A DNA stretch of 64,000 nucleotides from DASRDR01 sp963812945 [NCBI: uncultured Candidatus Rokubacteria bacterium] (GTDB taxonomy: Bacteria > Methylomirabilota > Methylomirabilia > Rokubacteriales): contig CAWEXD010000008.1 in NCBI GenBank assembly GCA_963812945.1, positions 558,001-622,000 of the forward strand, read 5' to 3'. Each line of letters begins with the position of its first letter. Position 1 is the first letter of the stretch. Of the stretch, positions 28,995 through 38,525 are shown piece by piece. Both the position numbers and the translations under genes were made by a program. The notes beneath the pieces were generated by a model that was not told the DNA's origin, did not search any database, and was given only the letters and a program-made list of their open reading frames with translations.

Positions 28995-29055
28995 CGTCCG
29001 GGGCCGCGGGGACAACCGCACCCCCCGTCCGGGGCCGCGGCGACGACCGGACCCC
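28995..29055. repeat. two-copy 31-bp tandem repeat in the ppx/phoB divergent region
   Basis: Each unit begins CGTCCGGGGCCGCGG and ends ACCCC, with period 31 nt (28995-29025 and 29026-29055). Units differ at a few positions. It lies just upstream of ppx, in the 224-nt gap before the next frame. Confidence 0.6.
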
Positions 29056-29164
29056 GGTGACAGCTTCGCCCGAGGGTACGGTGGTCGAGGTCTCGACTTC
29101 TATTACGTTTTCGTGACGGCCTGATCCACCGTTTCTGTCCCCGTCACCGAAGCTTCCTACTTCC

Positions 29165-29185
29165 GTAACGGGACGGCAACTTGAC
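29165..29185 (+). promoter_or_regulatory. candidate Pho-type operator, site 1
   Basis: GTAACGGGACGGCAACTTGAC shares the pattern GTWACG-N5-GCAACWTGAC with a site at 30351-30371 upstream of pstS. Fourteen of 21 positions agree. It lies 18 nt before the amphi-Trp-like gene and upstream of the phoB-like gene. The role is inferred from position; it does not match the E. coli Pho box. Confidence 0.3.
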
Positions 29186-29202
29186 GAGTCCAACGTCCGC
29201 TC

Positions 29203-29580
29203 GTGGTGTCGATCCCGTCTCGCTTCCGTGGACGGACCCGTCGTGATGCGGCAGCGTTCTATCTCTCGCAGCTCGCCCGGGGAATCCTGGCGGGCGAGCT
29301 CGAGGTGCGGGTCGGCCACGAGACGGTCCCGGTGAAGCCGCCCGATTTCCTGATTCTCGAGATCGCCGTTGCCCAGAAATCCCACGCGAGCCACATCTCG
29401 GTACGCGTTCGCTTCCCACGCCGCCCCCGCTCGAATCGCGCCGCCGCCGGCCGTGGGCAGCGACGCCAGGCTCCCGCGGAACCGCGCGGCGGGGGTCACC
29501 TAGAATTTACTCCGACGTCATCCGGACGCAACCCTGCGGCGCCACACTCCCACACAGTTGCAGATGCGCGCGACCGATGA
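29203..29580 (+). CDS. amphi-Trp domain-like small protein
   Basis: GTG 29203 starts a 125-residue frame. Residues 14-68 (RDAAAFYLSQLARGILAGEL, then VPVKPPDFLILEIAV, then SHISVRVRF) have the helix followed by alternating-charge beta strands typical of amphi-Trp domain proteins, which are short and usually end with the last strand. The 55 residues after RVRF look like random coding sequence and run into the start of the next gene, so either the true protein ends in an altered tail or a small frameshift removed its stop. The biological role of the family is unclear. Confidence 0.45.
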   Translation: MVSIPSRFRGRTRRDAAAFYLSQLARGILAGELEVRVGHETVPVKPPDFLILEIAVAQKSHASHISVRVRFPRRPRSNRAAAGRGQRRQAPAEPRGGGHLEFTPTSSGRNPAAPHSHTVADARDR

Positions 29581-30343
29581 CACGAGCGAGATGACGGCGC
29601 GCCGGCCGGGCGCATCGCCCGGCCGGCGTCCGACGGCCCGCATCCTGGTCGCCGAGGACGAGCGGGACGTTGCCGAGCTGATCCGCTACACGCTGGACCG
29701 CGAGGGGTTCGAGGTCATCGTCGCGGCGAACGGCGCCGATGCGCTTCGGGAGGCGCGGGACAGCCGCCCCGACCTGGTGCTGCTCGACCTCATGCTCCCG
29801 CAGGTGAATGGGTGGGAGCTGTGCCGGCGCCTCAAGCAGGATCCCGCGACGCGTGCCCTGCCCGTGATCATGCTCACCGCCCGGTCGGAAGAAGGCGACA
29901 AGGTGCTCGGCTTCGAGCTGGGCGCCGACGACTACGTGACCAAGCCATTCTCCACGCGCGAGCTGGTCGCCCGGGTTCGCGCCGTCGTCCGGCGGTCCCG
30001 GCCCCCCGAGGCCGAGGAGCGACGCCATCGGATCAAGGTGGGCGACCTCCTGGTGGACCGGCAGCGGTTCGAGGTCACGGTCGGCGGGCGCGCGGTGGCG
30101 CTCACCCCGAAGGAGTTCGAGCTGTTGGCCACGCTCGCCGCCGAGCCGGGCCGCGTCTTCGGTCGCGATGAGCTGCTCGACCTCGTCTGGGGTCGGGACG
30201 GCTTCGTCGAGCCCCGGACCGTGGACGTCCACCTCGCGCGTCTTCGGGCCAAGTTCGTGGCGGCGCGCCTGCCCGAGCCCGGCATCGAGACGGTCCGGGG
30301 GGTGGGGTACCGGTACCGGGAGCCGGGTCGATCGCCCTCGTAA
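29564..30343 (+). CDS. phoB: PhoB-type response regulator (OmpR family)
   Basis: About 259 residues. The receiver domain begins ARILVAEDERDVAELIRYTL, with the phospho-acceptor in LVLLDLMLPQVNGWEL and the switch lysine in GADDYVTKPFSTREL. The C-terminal winged helix carries LTPKEFELLATLAAEPGRVF and the recognition helix PRTVDVHLARLRAKF. It lies 74 nt before pstS, which supports a role in phosphate control. No histidine kinase is adjacent; a PhoR-like kinase lies at 42488-44296 with its own regulator. The start is uncertain: TTG 29558, ATG 29564 or ATG 29591, all before the conserved fold. Confidence 0.85.
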   Translation: MRATDDTSEMTARRPGASPGRRPTARILVAEDERDVAELIRYTLDREGFEVIVAANGADALREARDSRPDLVLLDLMLPQVNGWELCRRLKQDPATRALPVIMLTARSEEGDKVLGFELGADDYVTKPFSTRELVARVRAVVRRSRPPEAEERRHRIKVGDLLVDRQRFEVTVGGRAVALTPKEFELLATLAAEPGRVFGRDELLDLVWGRDGFVEPRTVDVHLARLRAKFVAARLPEPGIETVRGVGYRYREPGRSPS

Positions 30344-30350
30344 CCCAGAC

Positions 30351-30371
30351 GTTACGTCGTCGCAACATGAC
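30351..30371 (+). promoter_or_regulatory. candidate Pho-type operator, site 2, upstream of pstS
   Basis: GTTACGTCGTCGCAACATGAC matches site 1 at 29165-29185 in the pattern GTWACG-N5-GCAACWTGAC. Its first six bases also form an inverted repeat with CGTAAC at 30339-30344 (6-nt spacer). It lies 46 nt before the pstS start. Inferred only. Confidence 0.35.
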
Positions 30372-30417
30372 TGACACGTGAGCCGTGAACCCTAGAGCCA
30401 TACACGGAGGACAACGC

Positions 30418-31389
30418 ATGAGAATCAGAGCGATCCTGGCGGCAGCGGCTGTGGCGGCCGTCCTCGAGGCCGGGCTGGCCGGCGCCCAGATCCAGGTGGA
30501 TCCGGCCCTCGCCACCTACAAGGCGACGAGCGGCGTCAGCGGCAACGTCTCGAGCGTGGGCTCGGACACCCTCAACAACCTGATGACGCTCTGGGCCGAG
30601 CACTTCAACAAGTTCTACCCGAACGCCAAGATCCAGATCGAGGGCAAGGGCTCCTCGACCGCCCCGCCCGCCCTGATCTCCGGCACCGCTCAGCTCGGCC
30701 CCATGTCCCGCGAGATGAAGGGCACCGAGGTCGACCAGTTCGAGAAGAAGTACGGCTACAAGCCGACGCCGCTCCGCACCTCGGTGGACGCGCTGGCCGT
30801 GTTCGTGAACAAGGACAACCCGATCGCGTGCCTCAGCATGTCCCAGGTGGACGCGGTGTTCTCGAAGAGCCGCCGGTCGGGGGCCAAGGATGACGCCAAG
30901 ACCTGGGGGCAGCTCGGGTTGACCGGGGAGTGGGCCACCCGGCCCATCAGTCTCTACGGCCGGAACTCGGCGTCCGGAACCTACGGGTTCTTCAAGGAGC
31001 ACGTCCTGAAGAACGGCGACTACAAGGACGAGGTGAAGGAGCAGCCGGGATCGGCCGCGGTGGTCCAGGGCGTGACCGTCGACCGGTACGCGATGGGCTA
31101 CAGCGGCATCGGGTACGCGACCGCGGGCGTCCGCGCCGTGCCGCTGTCCGCCAAGGAAGGGGACCGGTGCCACGAGGCGACTCCGGACGAGGCGTACTCG
31201 GGGAAGTACCCCCTCTCGCGCTTCCTCTTCGTCTACATCAACAAGGCGCCCGGGAAGGCCCTCGACCCGGTTACCCGCGAGTTCGCCAGGCTCATCATGT
31301 CCAAGGAAGGGCAAGAGGTCGTCGTCAAGGACGGCTACTTCCCGCTCCCGGCCTCGATCACGAAGGAAGAGCTGAACAAGATCCAATAG
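30418..31389 (+). CDS. pstS: phosphate ABC transporter substrate-binding protein PstS
   Basis: A 323-residue periplasmic phosphate-binding protein. ATG 30418 with GGAGG upstream gives a Sec signal ending GLAGAQ. Phosphate-site blocks are SSVGSDTLNNLMTLWAEHF, GKGSSTAPPALISGTAQLGP (the STAP loop), NPIACLSMSQVDAVFS and YGRNSASGTYGFFKEHVL. It captures inorganic phosphate for PstCAB. The stop is followed at once by the pstC ATG with no gap. A strong induction signal under phosphate limitation would be expected, given the phoB-like gene upstream. Confidence 0.95.
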   Translation: MRIRAILAAAAVAAVLEAGLAGAQIQVDPALATYKATSGVSGNVSSVGSDTLNNLMTLWAEHFNKFYPNAKIQIEGKGSSTAPPALISGTAQLGPMSREMKGTEVDQFEKKYGYKPTPLRTSVDALAVFVNKDNPIACLSMSQVDAVFSKSRRSGAKDDAKTWGQLGLTGEWATRPISLYGRNSASGTYGFFKEHVLKNGDYKDEVKEQPGSAAVVQGVTVDRYAMGYSGIGYATAGVRAVPLSAKEGDRCHEATPDEAYSGKYPLSRFLFVYINKAPGKALDPVTREFARLIMSKEGQEVVVKDGYFPLPASITKEELNKIQ

Positions 31390-33696
31390 ATGGCGGTCAA
31401 CGTCGACGCGGTCGCCGAGCGCGGAGCGGGCGGGCCGGGAATGCCGGCCCGCCCGCTGGTCGTCTCTCGGGCACGGACCAGTCGCCGGATCCGGTTGGAC
31501 CGGTGGGCCTCGCGGCTGGTCGTCGTGGGCGGCCTCATCATTATCGCTGCGATCCTGGCCATCCTGTTCGTCATCGTGGCGGAGGTCTATCCCCTGTTCA
31601 AGGCACCGACGGCGACGCTGGTCCGGTCCTACCCCTCGACGGATCCGGCAGCGGCGTGGCGGCTGGCCGGCAGCGAGGGCCTCGGGGTCGACGAGTATCG
31701 CGAGATCGCATACGGCATCGACCGGCGTGGCGTGCTGCGGATGCTGAGCTTGAAGGACGGTCGCTCTTTGCCGCCGGTTCCCATCCCCGGTCTGGATGGC
31801 GCCCTGGTCTCGGCGGTCGGCTACGGGGGACGCTCGCGCTACGTCATCGGGACGTCGGATGGGCGCGTGATCCCCCTGGAGATGGGGTTCGAGGCCGCGT
31901 TCCCTGGCGGGGAGCGCACCGTGACGGCGCGACCGGTCTTCGGCGAGCCGTCCGCCCTCGACCCGGAGCGGAAGCGGCCGATCCGGACCCTGACCTCCGC
32001 CGTCCCCGGTTCCGGCCCGATCTCGATTGCCCAGGTGGGGCCGACGGAGTTGGTAGTCCAGACGACGGTCGAGAAGAAGGCCCTCATCGGCCCGAGCACC
32101 CGGGAGGAGTCGCGGCAGACACTCAACCTGGAGATCGACGGGGGGGTCACCAAGCTCGCGCTCGACGGGCGCGCCGAGGACCTGTTCATCGGGACCTCGC
32201 GGGGCCAGGTGCTCCGCTATGACCTGCGCGACCCGACCAATCCCGCGAGGGTCGAGGTCACGGATGTCACCGATGGTCGCGGCGCTCCGGTCACGGCGCT
32301 CGGCTTCCTCATCGGCGACCGGACGCTGGTCGTTGGCGATGAAGCCGGCGGGGTCTCGACCTGGCAGATCGTTCCGCCGCCGGGAGGTGGCGAGCGGCGT
32401 CTCACCCGCATTTACGAGTTCGAGCGGCAGAAGGGGCCGGTCATCGACGTCAGCGCGTCGAAGCGCGAGAAGGGCTTCACGACCGCCGATGCGACCGGCG
32501 AGGTCCACCTCAACTACGGCACCTCGGGCCAGACCCTGCTGTCGTTGAAGACCACAGGGGCGACGCTGCGCAGCGCGGCGATCACGCCTAAGGCAGACGG
32601 GATCCTGACGCTCGACGACAGCGGGACGGTGGCGCAGTGGCAGCTGGACAACCCCCACCCGGAGATCACCTGGCGGACGCTTTTCGGCAAGGTGTGGTAC
32701 GAGGGCTACTCTCGGCCCGACTACGTGTGGCAGTCCACAGGCGGGACCGACGACTTCGAGGCGAAGTTCAGCCTGACGCCCCTCATCTTCGGGACGCTCA
32801 AGGGGACGGTCTACGCCCTCCTCATCGCGGTCCCCCTGGCGCTCCTGGCCGCGGTCTACGTCAGCGAGTTCATGCACCCGGACCTCAAGGCCTACGTGAA
32901 GCCGGTCGTCGAGATCATGGCGGCCCTGCCCAGCGTGGTTCTCGGATTCCTGGCCGGTCTCTGGCTCGCTCCGATGGTCGAGCGGGTCGTGCCGGGGCTC
33001 TTTCTGATCCCCCTCGTGCTCCCTGTCGTGATCGTCCTGGCCCTGCTCGCCTGGCAGGCGGTGCCCATTCGTATTCGCGGACGGGTCAAGGTCGGGAGCG
33101 AGGTGTTCTTGCTGATTCCCGTGGTCGTCGCCGGGATCTGGGTCGCGCTTGTCCTGGGGGGCCTGGTCGACGCCGTCCTGCTCGGCGGCAACTATCACGG
33201 GTGGCTCCTCTCGGCCCTCGGCCTGACCTACGACCAGCGAAACTCCCTGGTTGTGGGCATCGCGATGGGCTTCGCGGTCATCCCGATCATCTTCACGATC
33301 GCGGAGGACTCGCTCGCCAACGTGCCGGGGCATCTCCGCGCGGGGTCGCTGGCGCTGGGGGCCAACCGCTGGCAGACTGCGCTCCGGATCGTCCTGCCGA
33401 CGGCGAGCCCCGGGATCTTCTCGGCGATCATGATCGGGTTCGGGCGCGCGGTGGGAGAGACCATGATCGTGCTGATGGCGACCGGCAACACGCCGGTCAT
33501 GGACTGGAGCATCTTCAACGGCTTTCGCGCGCTGTCAGCCAACATCGCCGTCGAGCTGCCCGAGGCCCCGGAGCAGGGCACGCTCTTTCGCGTGCTCTTC
33601 CTGGCCGCGTTCCTGCTCTTCTGCCTGACGTTCGTGCTGAACACGGTCGCCGAGCTGGTGCGCCTCAAGCTCAGAAGGAAGTACCGGTACCTATGA
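31390..33696 (+). CDS. pstC: phosphate ABC transporter permease PstC, long form
   Basis: 768 residues, more than twice the length of E. coli PstC. One N-terminal helix (about 40-62) is followed by a periplasmic insert of about 390 residues with repeated strand motifs (for example DLFIGTSRGQVLRYDLRD and RTLVVGDEAGGVSTWQIVPP), which looks like a beta-propeller. The usual permease core then begins at LTPLIFGTLKGTVYALLIAV, with the EAA loop VPGHLRAGSLALGANRWQ and C-terminal FVLNTVAELVRLKLRRKY. The long form is known from Pseudomonas-type Pst systems. The stop overlaps the pstA start (ATGA). Confidence 0.93.
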   Translation: MAVNVDAVAERGAGGPGMPARPLVVSRARTSRRIRLDRWASRLVVVGGLIIIAAILAILFVIVAEVYPLFKAPTATLVRSYPSTDPAAAWRLAGSEGLGVDEYREIAYGIDRRGVLRMLSLKDGRSLPPVPIPGLDGALVSAVGYGGRSRYVIGTSDGRVIPLEMGFEAAFPGGERTVTARPVFGEPSALDPERKRPIRTLTSAVPGSGPISIAQVGPTELVVQTTVEKKALIGPSTREESRQTLNLEIDGGVTKLALDGRAEDLFIGTSRGQVLRYDLRDPTNPARVEVTDVTDGRGAPVTALGFLIGDRTLVVGDEAGGVSTWQIVPPPGGGERRLTRIYEFERQKGPVIDVSASKREKGFTTADATGEVHLNYGTSGQTLLSLKTTGATLRSAAITPKADGILTLDDSGTVAQWQLDNPHPEITWRTLFGKVWYEGYSRPDYVWQSTGGTDDFEAKFSLTPLIFGTLKGTVYALLIAVPLALLAAVYVSEFMHPDLKAYVKPVVEIMAALPSVVLGFLAGLWLAPMVERVVPGLFLIPLVLPVVIVLALLAWQAVPIRIRGRVKVGSEVFLLIPVVVAGIWVALVLGGLVDAVLLGGNYHGWLLSALGLTYDQRNSLVVGIAMGFAVIPIIFTIAEDSLANVPGHLRAGSLALGANRWQTALRIVLPTASPGIFSAIMIGFGRAVGETMIVLMATGNTPVMDWSIFNGFRALSANIAVELPEAPEQGTLFRVLFLAAFLLFCLTFVLNTVAELVRLKLRRKYRYL

Positions 33697-35294
33697 AGAA
33701 GCTGTGGCGAAGCGGCGAGCCGTTCATCTGGCTGACGGGCGGGGCGCTGGCGCTCTCGCTCCTCCTGGTGGCCGGACTGATCGGGCTGATCCTCTACAAC
33801 GGCCTGGGGTTCTTCTGGCCCAAGGACGTCCTGCGGGCGACCCTCGCCGACGGCAAGGTCATGACCGGGCAACTGGCCGACCGGGAGCCCGTTCCCGGCA
33901 AGCCCGGGCAGTACCGGATCAAGCTCAAGGTCGCCAACCGCGACCTGTACGGCGCCGATTTCCAGTGGGTCGACGAGAGCCTCATCACCAAACGTGAGTA
34001 CCCGGCCGACGTCGTGGTGATCGAACGGACGGAGTGGGGCGCGCTGATCGGGACCATCAAAGAGGTCCGGCGTGGCGACCAGATCGCCGCCTCCGGGTCC
34101 CAGGCGGGCTGGGCGGAGATCGGGCGGCGGCTGCCGGAGACCAGTCGGGTGCGGGCCGAGATCCGGGGCATCGAGAAGGGCGAGATCGGACGCATCAACT
34201 TTGCCCAGGAGGAGATTCGGCTGAAGCTTCGCCGCCTGGAGCTCCGTGGTGTCACGTCAGGGCCTGAGGTGATGGTGCTCCAACAGGAACTCGCCACGCA
34301 ACGGGAGCGCTACAAGGCCCAGGAAGCCCGTCTGGCCGAGCTGCGTCAGCGGGAGACGGAGACCCTTGTTGTTGCGGCGGATGGGGGCAAGGAGAAGACG
34401 CTGCCCCTGGCGCAGGTCGTCGACGTCTACTTCCCGAACGCGATGGGGACCGCCGCCAAGGTGGCACACTATGCGGGGAAAGCCTGGGAGTTCGTCGCCG
34501 CCGACCCCCGCGAGGCGAACACCGAGGGCGGCGTGTTCCCGGCGATCTTCGGCACCGTCATGATGGTCATGATCATGAGCGTGCTCGTGACTCCGCTGGG
34601 AGTGCTCGCGGCCTTTTACCTCCGGGAGTACGCGAAGCAGGGTCCCTTCGTGAGCGCGGTGCGCATCGCCGTCAACAACCTGGCTGGGGTGCCGTCGATC
34701 GTCTTCGGCGTGTTTGGGGTCGGCTTCTTCATCTACTTCCTCGGCGGCTCCATCGACCGGTGGTTCTATCCGGAGGCGCTTCCGACTCCGACCTTCGGGA
34801 CCGGCGGCATCCTGTGGGCGTCCCTGACGCTCGCCCTCCTGACCGTGCCGGTCGTGATCGTCGCAACCGAGGAGGGCCTGGCGGCGATCCCAGGGGGGAT
34901 GCGCGAGGCCTCGCTGGCGCTCAGCGCCACGAAGCTCGAGACCACGCTGCGAGTGGTGCTGCCCGCCGTCATGCCTTCGATTCTGACGGGCCTCATCCTG
35001 GCGATGGCTCGTGCCGCCGGTGAGGTGGCGCCGCTCATGATCACCGGCGTCGTCAAGCTCGCGCCGGCCCTGCCGGTGGACGGCTTCTGGCCGTTCGTCC
35101 ACCTCGACCGGAAATTCATGCACTTGGGCTTTCACATCTACGACGTGGGCTTCCAGTCCCCCAACGTCGACGCGGCGCGCCCGATGGTCTTTGCCACGAC
35201 GCTGCTCCTGCTCGGGATCGTTGTGCTCTTGAACCTGTTCGCCATCGGCATGCGTAACCGACTGCGCCGGAAGTATGCGACGGCCGCCGTTTAG
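33693..35294 (+). CDS. pstA: phosphate ABC transporter permease PstA, long form
   Basis: 533 residues. After a first helix (about 12-34) comes a non-membrane insert of about 235 residues containing a predicted coiled coil (QQELATQRERYKAQEARLAE). The permease core starts at GGVFPAIFGTVMMVMIMSVL, with NNLAGVPSIVFGVFGVGFFI and the EAA loop IPGGMREASLALSATKLE. The insert matches in kind the extended PstC encoded just upstream, so both probably contribute to one large periplasmic assembly. ATG 33693 overlaps the pstC stop. Confidence 0.93.
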   Translation: MKKLWRSGEPFIWLTGGALALSLLLVAGLIGLILYNGLGFFWPKDVLRATLADGKVMTGQLADREPVPGKPGQYRIKLKVANRDLYGADFQWVDESLITKREYPADVVVIERTEWGALIGTIKEVRRGDQIAASGSQAGWAEIGRRLPETSRVRAEIRGIEKGEIGRINFAQEEIRLKLRRLELRGVTSGPEVMVLQQELATQRERYKAQEARLAELRQRETETLVVAADGGKEKTLPLAQVVDVYFPNAMGTAAKVAHYAGKAWEFVAADPREANTEGGVFPAIFGTVMMVMIMSVLVTPLGVLAAFYLREYAKQGPFVSAVRIAVNNLAGVPSIVFGVFGVGFFIYFLGGSIDRWFYPEALPTPTFGTGGILWASLTLALLTVPVVIVATEEGLAAIPGGMREASLALSATKLETTLRVVLPAVMPSILTGLILAMARAAGEVAPLMITGVVKLAPALPVDGFWPFVHLDRKFMHLGFHIYDVGFQSPNVDAARPMVFATTLLLLGIVVLLNLFAIGMRNRLRRKYATAAV

Positions 35295-35303
35295 GAGATA
35301 ATC

Positions 35304-36122
<819 letters not shown>

Positions 36123-36137
36123 ATCGCGGAGGGTCTC

Positions 36138-36854
36138 ATGGAGCGGCATTTCGAGGTCGAGCTTCAGGCGATCCGGGAGAAGCTCCTCGCCATGGGCAGC
36201 CTGGCCGAGGGGATGATCCACAAGAGCGTGCGGGCCCTGGTGGACCGGGACGAGGCGCTCGTGCAGGCCGTCCTCGCCCACGAGGAGGAGATGGACCTCC
36301 TGTGCATCGAGGTCGACGACCGGTGCTTCACTCGCCTCGCGCTCCAGCAGCCGATGGCGTCGGACCTGCGCTTCCTCGTCGCCAGCATCAAGATCAACAG
36401 CGACCTCGAGCGCATGGCGGACCAGGCCGTGAGCATCGCGTTGCGCGCGCAGGCCCTGATGCGGGAGCCTCAGGTCAAGCCGCTGATCGACATCCCCCGG
36501 ATGGCCACGCTGGCCCAGGAGATGGTGCGCAAGAGCCTCGACGCCTTCGTGCGGCGGGACCCTGACCTGGCCCGCGCCGTGATCGAGGGCGACGACGAGG
36601 TCGACAGCCTGCGGGACCAGGTGTTCCGGGAGCTCCTGGTCTACATGATGGCCGACACGGCGACGATCCCGCGCGCGCTCGGCTTGATCCTGATCTCGCG
36701 CAATCTCGAGCGGATCGCCGACCACGCGACCAACATCGCGGAGGACGTGATCTACATCGTGCGGGGGGAAGACGTTCGGGAGCGCGGCGACAAGGAGCTG
36801 CGCAAGGGGCTGCGCGTCCCGGTAGGGCCGACACCGGCGCCCTCGTCGGGGTAG
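36138..36854 (+). CDS. phoU: phosphate signalling/transport regulator PhoU
   Basis: A 238-residue helical protein made of two PhoU repeats. Each carries a metal-cluster motif, LRFLVASIKINSDLERMADQ and LGLILISRNLERIADHATNI. It links PstB to the PhoR/PhoB system and damps phosphate uptake. It is the last gene of pstSCAB-phoU, 15 nt after pstB, and is followed by a TPP riboswitch that starts a new unit. Confidence 0.95.
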   Translation: MERHFEVELQAIREKLLAMGSLAEGMIHKSVRALVDRDEALVQAVLAHEEEMDLLCIEVDDRCFTRLALQQPMASDLRFLVASIKINSDLERMADQAVSIALRAQALMREPQVKPLIDIPRMATLAQEMVRKSLDAFVRRDPDLARAVIEGDDEVDSLRDQVFRELLVYMMADTATIPRALGLILISRNLERIADHATNIAEDVIYIVRGEDVRERGDKELRKGLRVPVGPTPAPSSG

Positions 36855-36909
36855 ACTGGCATGGATCGCTTCGGGAGGAACCCGTGACGGCATAGGCTCG
36901 ACGGACGCG

Positions 36910-37003
36910 ACGCGGGAGCTCGGGGAGCGCCGAGCTGAGAGGGCGGCCAGAACGCCGCCGACCGCCGGAACCTGATCTGGGTAATGCCAGCGTAGGGACG
37001 CCA
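36910..37003 (+). promoter_or_regulatory. TPP riboswitch upstream of cytX
   Basis: The conserved THI blocks are GAGCTCGGGGAGCG, CGAGCTGAGAGGGCGG, then CGGAACCTGATCTGGG and TAATGCCAGCGTAGGGA. It lies 118 nt before a permease of the type often controlled by TPP. Unlike the element before thiD, it is followed by two hairpins and not by a ribosome-binding site. Confidence 0.93.
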
Positions 37004-37004
37004 A

Positions 37005-37060
37005 TGTCGCCAAGGTTGGATCTGGCGACACCGAGGGCGCTGGGGCTTCCCAGCGCCCTC
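37005..37060 (+). terminator. riboswitch expression platform with two hairpins
   Basis: Hairpin 1 is TGTCGCCA (37005-37012) with TGGCGACA (37023-37030). Hairpin 2 is GAGGGCGCTGGG (37033-37044) with CCCAGCGCCCTC (37049-37060), a perfect 12-bp stem and GCTT loop, followed by CGTCGTTTCG. The second looks like an intrinsic terminator with a weak U-tract. This suggests transcriptional attenuation of cytX by TPP. Confidence 0.65.
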
Positions 37061-37121
37061 CGTCGTTTCGCGCGCCAGCCGGGGCCGACTAGGGGCCCAC
37101 CGGGAGAAGGGAGGGCTTGCC

Positions 37122-38462
37122 ATGGCCACGGAGGTGATGCCGCCGCGAGGGCTCGAGCCGGTCGCCCGGGAGGCCCGTCAGCTCGGATTCTGGGGCTTCG
37201 CCGTGCTGTGGGGCGACCTGGGGATCGGGCTCCTGGTCCTTCTGGCCGGGAGCTTCCTGGTCCCCGCGCTGTCGCTGCCGCAGGCGCTCGGAGCCATCCT
37301 GGTCGGGAGCGTGGTCGGTGTCACGCTCCTGGCTGTCAGCGGGATCGTGGGGAGCCAGACGGGGCTGCCCACGATGGTCTGCCTCAGGCCGGCTCTCGGG
37401 CGGGGCGGATCCTACGTCGCGACCGGGATCAACGTCGTCCAGCTCCTGGGCTGGACCGTCTTCGAGCTCGTCATCATGGGCCACGCCGCCAACGCCGTCG
37501 TGCGCGGGCTGACCGGCTTCGATGCGGCGTGGCTCTGGACCGTGGTGTTCGGGGGCGCCGTCATCGCGCTGGGTCTCTGGGGGCCCGTGGCCGTCGTGCG
37601 CCAGTGGTTGACGAAGTTCGCGGTGGGGGCGGTCGCCGTGACGACGGCGTGGCTCACGTGGCGCGTGGTCGCGGTCGCGGACCTCGGAGCCCTCTGGGCC
37701 GCCCCGGCGGCGGGTGGTCTCTCGTTCTGGGGCGCCGTGGACATCGTGATCGCGATGCCGATCTCGTGGCTGCCGCTCGTCTCGGACTACAGCCGGTTCG
37801 CCCGGCGCCCCGCCCCGGCGTTCTGGGGCACCGCCGCCGGATACCTGGTCGCCAACGTCTGGTTCTACACGCTCGGCGCGCTGATTCTCCTCTCGGTCCG
37901 GACGAGCTACGACCCGAAGGCGTTCGTCGAGGCGATCGCGCTCCTGGCCGGGCCGCTGATCCTGCTCGTGCTCCTCGCGGACGAGACCGACGAGGCCTGG
38001 GCCGACCTCTACTCGTGCGCGGTCTCGATCCAGAACGCGCTCCCGGGCGCGTCCGCCCGGGCGCTGGTGGGGGCGCTCGGCGCCGTGTCGGTCCTGCTCG
38101 CCCTCGTCTTCGACGTCACGCGCTACGAGACCTTCCTCCTTCTGATCGGAGCCGTGTTCGTGCCGCTCTTCGGCGTGCTGGCCGCCGACTACTTCGTGGT
38201 GTGGCGGGGCCGTTACGACCCGGGGGCGCTCCTCGGAGCCACCCGGGCGGGCGGCGTCGTTCCCGGTGTGCGCTGGCAGGGGATGCTCGCCTGGGCGCTG
38301 GGTGTGGGAGCTTACCTCTGGATCGCGGGCCGGCTCGAGCCGCTCGGGCTGCCCGGCGTCCCGTTTGTCGGCGCGTCGCTTCCGAGTCTCGCGGTGGCGG
38401 TGCTGGCATATCTTGCCGTAGCGCGGGGAGCTGATGGAGGTAGCGCTCCGCGCCGCGTCTGA
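37122..38462 (+). CDS. cytX: NCS1-family permease, CytX-like (thiamine precursor transporter)
   Basis: A 446-residue polytopic membrane protein of the nucleobase:cation symporter-1 family. It opens ARQLGFWGFAVLWGDLGIGL, with GAILVGSVVGVTLLAVSGIVG (helix 2) and the substrate-region blocks VVQLLGWTVFELVIMGHAAN and MPISWLPLVSDYSRFARRPA, about 12 helices in total. The TPP riboswitch upstream identifies it as the CytX type, thought to import hydroxymethylpyrimidine. That would feed ThiD and could compensate for the absence of thiC in this window. ATG 37122 is preceded by GGGAGG. Confidence 0.88.
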   Translation: MATEVMPPRGLEPVAREARQLGFWGFAVLWGDLGIGLLVLLAGSFLVPALSLPQALGAILVGSVVGVTLLAVSGIVGSQTGLPTMVCLRPALGRGGSYVATGINVVQLLGWTVFELVIMGHAANAVVRGLTGFDAAWLWTVVFGGAVIALGLWGPVAVVRQWLTKFAVGAVAVTTAWLTWRVVAVADLGALWAAPAAGGLSFWGAVDIVIAMPISWLPLVSDYSRFARRPAPAFWGTAAGYLVANVWFYTLGALILLSVRTSYDPKAFVEAIALLAGPLILLVLLADETDEAWADLYSCAVSIQNALPGASARALVGALGAVSVLLALVFDVTRYETFLLLIGAVFVPLFGVLAADYFVVWRGRYDPGALLGATRAGGVVPGVRWQGMLAWALGVGAYLWIAGRLEPLGLPGVPFVGASLPSLAVAVLAYLAVARGADGGSAPRRV

Positions 38463-38525
38463 CGGTGCGTCATCTGCCCCTGTCGAACCGTGGCGTGGAG
38501 CGGATGCGCCGATTGGGTCCTTCCT

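Noticed and set aside
30352-33333. 993-codon open frame on the minus strand opposite pstS and pstC
   Set aside because: Shadow of the pst genes; repetitive charged sequence without domains.
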